Positions 22,864-64,000 of a stretch of 64,000 nt of DNA are shown one piece after another. Location: contig OX422198.1 of the NCBI GenBank assembly GCA_949130485.1, positions 1,181,262 through 1,245,261 of the forward strand, written 5' to 3'. The position numbers and the translations under genes are program-made. The DNA comes from Agelas oroides. Its lineage: Eukaryota > Porifera > Demospongiae > Agelasida > Agelasidae. Positions within the stretch are counted from its first letter, which is position 1. Every line of letters starts with the position of its first letter. The notes beneath the pieces were generated by a model, which saw only the letters and a list, made by a program, of their open reading frames with translations, was not told where the DNA came from and ran no database searches.

Positions 22864-23375
22864 TTATCAGCTTATGAATGTCATTATAATGCGGGAATCG
22901 ATGTACAGCCTTTCTGCCTGCGTCTGAAACGCTATTGACAAGCAGTACGATATCTTGGCCGTGTCAGTAGTCAATACTGGCGGTGAACTCCCAGGGTTGA
23001 CCTTATCAAACGGATGGGGAAGGAGCCAAGCGGAGACACTTCCCTTTAATAGCCCTTCGGAAGAACAGCGATGCCATCACGTTCTTGCAGGAAGGTAGTC
23101 TGCTAACTTTAGCTGTTCTTCTTTCAAGCTATGGTAGCCTAAAGTCGCTAGTAAGCAGCCTTTGCACTTTGATTCAAAGCTATGACGTTTCAACCGGATG
23201 TTCTTATTACATTCCCATGACGTTCTGCGATCTGATTGGAGCTGCAATATATTTGCAGTGGGGACAGGTCAGGTATAGGCATTAGACCAGACCCTCGCGC
23301 TGCGCGCTCGGGTCTGGCTTCGCCAGACTAGCAGAAAGCATGGGGAGGAGCCTGGGTACAAGGCTAGAGCAACAG

Positions 23376-24039
23376 TGCACTGGCGTAAGAATCGGGAACT
23401 GCTGTGTGCTTCAATAAATGTCATAGGCGTAGGAAGCAAACTGCGCTTCGGCGGAATTTTTTCGGAGTGATTTTTTTTTTTCAAAAACGCGCACCTTTAG
23501 GATGCAAAATAAAGCTTTTTCGAAGGTGTAGCTATAATATTTTAGCCTCGTTCTCAGACCTTCCCAACCGTCCAGTTGAGAAAACAGTAACCTCATAACA
23601 TCGTCGTCGGAGACTGCCCTGCATTTCGTAGCTTGCAGTTGCAGTAGTGGTCATTCACATGTATTAGCCTCGTACCAAGACCCTCCCACCGGCAAGACCT
23701 TGATAATTTTACAATGGCATAAATGTACGCATGCAAATACATACGAGACTGCTGCAACGAGGAGACTGCTGTGCTACAATTAACTTATAGCGGGTTATTG
23801 GAAGTTTATTTTTTACCCGGGCTATAAAGTGTAGTGGCCAAAGCCCCTTGGCCTCTAGGGTTCCTAGGCCACTGTAAGTTACCACCGTTAGCTACACTCA
23901 TCATTACTCAGCCCTCTCAATCTGAAGTAGCTATCTTCCTCCACCGTTGACAATGCTTTAAATATAGGCGTCGCACCCGGGGGGTCAGGGGGGGCATGGC
24001 CCCCCTCTTTTTTAGCCCGCAAAGTAGGCGTGGTCATGT
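23376..24039. other. No gene seen; isolated TAGCCTCG words
   Basis: tagcctcgtt near 23545 and tagcctcgta near 23666 look like ends of the foldback family, but I found no partner ends or target duplications. G- and C-rich runs occur near 23977-24006. Confidence 0.4.
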
Positions 24040-24049
24040 ATTTAGCTAG

Positions 24050-24416
24050 GGGTCTCAATACTTTCACGTCGTTTCATGTCCCTTCACGTGATATGTGTGG
24101 GTGGAGCATGCATTGCGTATGCGTAGTGTAGTATGGCACTTGTATGACAGTTGGGTAGTACACATTAGACAGAAAGTGTGCATGGTCGTTCGAAGTTGCT
24201 TGTGGTCTAATGGTTAGGGCTCAGTATACAGGTTAGGGTTAAAGTTAGGGCTAGGGACGGGAAATGGGTTTCATTCCTTCTTTTTTTTTTCTGCTTTAAA
24301 AAGTGACGAACACCATGCGATGCCACTTGTGGCCTAAGTGCGACGTAATGCGGCTTTCACCCTGCACCTGGGTCATGTGACAGGGGACATGAAACGACGT
24401 GAAAGTAATGAGACCC
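24050..24416. mobile_element. MITE with 33-bp TIRs
   Basis: 24050-24082 (gggtctcaatactttcacg onward) and 24384-24416 are reverse complements with one mismatch. The 10-mer atttagctag occurs at 24040-24049 and, six bases beyond the right arm, at 24423-24432. That could be a 9-10 bp target duplication if the right end extends to gagccc. Confidence 0.65.
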
Positions 24417-24564
24417 GAGCCCATTTAGCTAGCTAGCTAGACGTTGTCGATCGATCGATCGATTATTGTACTGTCTTGCAATTTTTGGACGAAGGATACT
24501 TGGTTTACGCTTGCTGAACTTGCGTTTTCGCGCGTATGGCTGGTTGTACATAGTACTTATGGAC

Positions 24565-25835
24565 TAGTCTCGGAACCAGACCCTCGAAAAATCAAAAAGG
24601 AGCGTCTGATAAATCGGCTGGGGTGGAAGTGTACACTGCGCTCGGTATGCAGGCGCACTTCCGATTGGCTTTTGATTAGCATTCTGATGTGCATTTATGA
24701 TTTAATTGAAATAGTTGAACCCGTAAGGGCCATCACAGTACATGTACATGGCAGATTTTTTAATTAAGTGACATACTTTTACAACTGGGTGATATGATAA
24801 ATAATAAATACAGCTACCATGACATGTAGTTTATTAGTGTCAGTTCACTGAGAGAGAAAGAGAGGAGGGGGCACCGGTACCCAGGTAATCAGGGGGAGTA
24901 AGAGCTAGTTAACCCAACCTAACAACACCTTACCTTACGCCTCTGCCACCACGTCACCATCTCTTTCATTATGCACCTGTCTATGTCATCCATCACCTCC
25001 TTATTCACATCTACCCTTCTCCCTAGCAGTAAACTCACTCGACTGTCATCATCACCTTCTTCATATCTCTTCACCCACTCCTCTGCTCCCACAATTCCCT
25101 TGATCCTTCCAGAAGCTGACATCTATCCTGGTCAAACTCCTCACACTCCAATACAAAATGCTTAACATCTTCCACCTTCCCTCCATTACACAGCACACAT
25201 CTGTCCTCTTCCACCATCCCGCATCTCTTTTTATCTTCAAATAACCCTGCAGACCCTGACCTCAACCGGAACTTCAACCGTACTGCCACATGTCCCTCCC
25301 ATGAACCTACGTATTTCTCCGGCCCATACTCTTCTTTAACCTTCTTATACCATTTCAAGCTAATTTTCCTATCCACCTCTTCTTGCCAGTCTTCCCAGTT
25401 CTGTTTTTCTATTTTCCTCTTCCAGGCTGCTACTGACCCTGACTCTTCCTCTTCGGCTTCCTCCAAGCCATGCTTTCTTAGCAACATCTCATATTCTTCT
25501 TCCCTCCAGCCTACTCCACCTGACTCTTTCAATTTTTCTACTATCAGCTTCACCAACCTCTCTTCGCCTAGCTCCCAGAATCTCCGCCCATACAACATCT
25601 TCATTTATTAGAAATGCTAACCGCACGAGAGATGTCTTCGCGTTTTGCTTCGTTTTAGAGTAAAACCAAGCGGGTAAAATTAGAACATTTCTGCAAGTGT
25701 CTGGTTCTTCAGAAAGGTCTACTGGCTACGGAAGGTTCAACAATTAATAAAATTCCTAACATTCTGCAGTGTACACTTCCACCCCGTTTACCAGACCCTC
25801 CTTTTCGATTTTTCAAGGGTCTGGTTCCGAGACTA
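24565..25835. mobile_element. MULE-like element carrying a LINE fragment
   Basis: The left end (tagtctcggaaccagaccct) and the right end (agggtctggttccgagacta) are inverted over about 80 bases. The 9-mer CTTATGGAC flanks both sides (24556-24564 and 25836-25844). The ends read TAGTCTCG, a variant of the TAGCCTCG family. The interior is occupied by a minus-strand LINE remnant, so either a LINE inserted into the element or the element captured LINE sequence. Confidence 0.75.
24919..25604 (-). pseudogene. C-terminal remnant of a LINE ORF2 (zinc knuckle region)
   Basis: The minus-strand frame 25604-25071 (177 residues) is acidic/basic and ends with a knuckle of the form C-x2-C, then H and C (RCVLCNGGKVEDVKHFVLEC). 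This is the pattern found after the reverse transcriptase of many LINE-type retrotransposons. The end of the protein continues in another frame (24919-25122: EEWVKRYEEGDDDSRV to a stop at 24919), so there is a frameshift near 25100. The reverse transcriptase itself is missing. Inactive. Confidence 0.6.
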
Positions 25836-25845
25836 CTTATGGACC

Positions 25846-26356
25846 TCGCGCTAGCGCACTGTATATACACACTTTTGAGGGGTGTGGCAGGGGGCATGAC
25901 TTCAAATTTATCGCGCACGCTGCACGCGCGCTTACTGTAAACTATAGCCCCCCCACTCTCAATTTGCTTCCGACACCTGTGTGTTTAGGCCTAAAACAAA
26001 TGGCCAGGGCTATACCACATAGCTATTAGGAGGGCTGTATGCTGCAGTAAGTTGTAATTGTTGTGCTATCCATGCAGTTGAGCACTTTCATGACTGCCAT
26101 GAAGATTTTGATGTAACACAGGTCTGAATAGTGCTCTGTCCATAATTCAGCAATCTTAAAGGGTATATGAGGAAATTGATTGTTGGTGTGATAGCTATGT
26201 CTCCTGGGAAATTTTCACAATTGAATTCAAAAGTTGCTATTATTAATATAGCACTAGATAAAACAACTTCAGGATGTGTAGTGTAAACTCACTTTTCACA
26301 CCTGTGGTATTGCAGGGCATAATTGACTCTACTTCAGTGGGTGGATACCCTCCACA
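25846..26356. promoter_or_regulatory. 5' flank of the SRCR gene
   Basis: About 500 bases before the first ATG. An acceptor-like tgactctacttcag ends at 26338, so the 5' UTR may itself be spliced. No TATA box is evident. The start of transcription cannot be placed from sequence alone. Confidence 0.3.

Positions 26357-64000
<37,644 letters not shown>

Larger units (their letters stand above)
14492..23366. mobile_element. MULE-like element (TAGCCTCG family) swollen by nested insertions
   Basis: About 100 bases at the left end (14492-14592) recur as reverse complement at the right end (about 23264-23366), with the same internal agtctggcgaagccagac hairpin. The 9-mer GAGCAACAG lies immediately outside both ends (14483-14491 and 23367-23375), which is strong evidence of one insertion event. 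Removing repeat units B-H leaves about 630 bases: 14492-14622 plus 22867-23366. The inner 22867-23262 is unique sequence without a recognisable gene. A long TIR with a 9-bp duplication fits Mutator-like (MULE) elements. There is no transposase. Confidence 0.8.

Noticed and set aside
12600-22927. Many 60-167 codon frames repeated across the 12.6-22.9 kb array, on both strands
   Set aside because: They are frames of the repeated transposon unit and its GC-rich duplicated segment. They overlap each other on opposite strands and recur only because the DNA repeats, so they are not listed as genes.
14492-23366. A single autonomous 8.9-kb transposon
   Set aside because: The interior resolves into nested copies of a different element. 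The original MULE-like element was only about 630 bp and has no transposase.

Overview
The window reads as animal nuclear DNA. It shows split genes with GT-AG introns, TA- and GT-rich microsatellites, many small inverted-repeat transposons, a tyrosine-recombinase retrotransposon, and one very long scavenger-receptor (SRCR) gene. Long SRCR tandem arrays combined with AT-rich compact introns suggest a sponge, most likely a demosponge. That is an inference from gene content; another early-branching or marine invertebrate is possible.

Layout. 1-2.0 kb: two isolated exon candidates. 2.57-3.06 kb: a small intronless minus-strand gene with a PB1-like C-terminus. 3.1-12.5 kb: gene-poor, with degraded DNA-transposon ends, a 78-bp inverted repeat and microsatellites. 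12.58-23.37 kb: a nest of transposons. A 1.2-kb unit (copies A-H, five forward and three reverse) has inserted repeatedly at TAA/TTA sites. Copy A lies inside a small MITE (12583-14131). Copies B-H lie inside a MULE-like element (14492-23366) that still has its 9-bp target duplication. 24.05-25.84 kb: two more inverted-repeat elements, one carrying the C-terminal end of a decayed LINE. 26.36-64.0 kb: one plus-strand gene with a signal-peptide exon followed by 30 SRCR domains, running off the right edge.

In the SRCR gene every domain is split across two exons and every intron is phase 1. Two domain types alternate: A starts [12 protein letters not shown] starts [13 protein letters not shown]. 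The order is A-B-A-B throughout except one B-B step (domains 20 and 21). The array evidently grew by duplication of two-domain blocks with their introns, and at least three decayed exon relics sit in its introns. The intron that splits domain 2 contains a complete but inactivated antisense retroelement with split direct repeats (A1-ORFs-B1-A2-B2), the PAT/Ngaro arrangement.

A recurrent theme is a transposon family with ends TAG(C/T)CTCG and 9-bp target duplications. Its members range from a 29-bp micro-foldback to elements over 500 bp. No search or alignment software was used; every identification is by eye.
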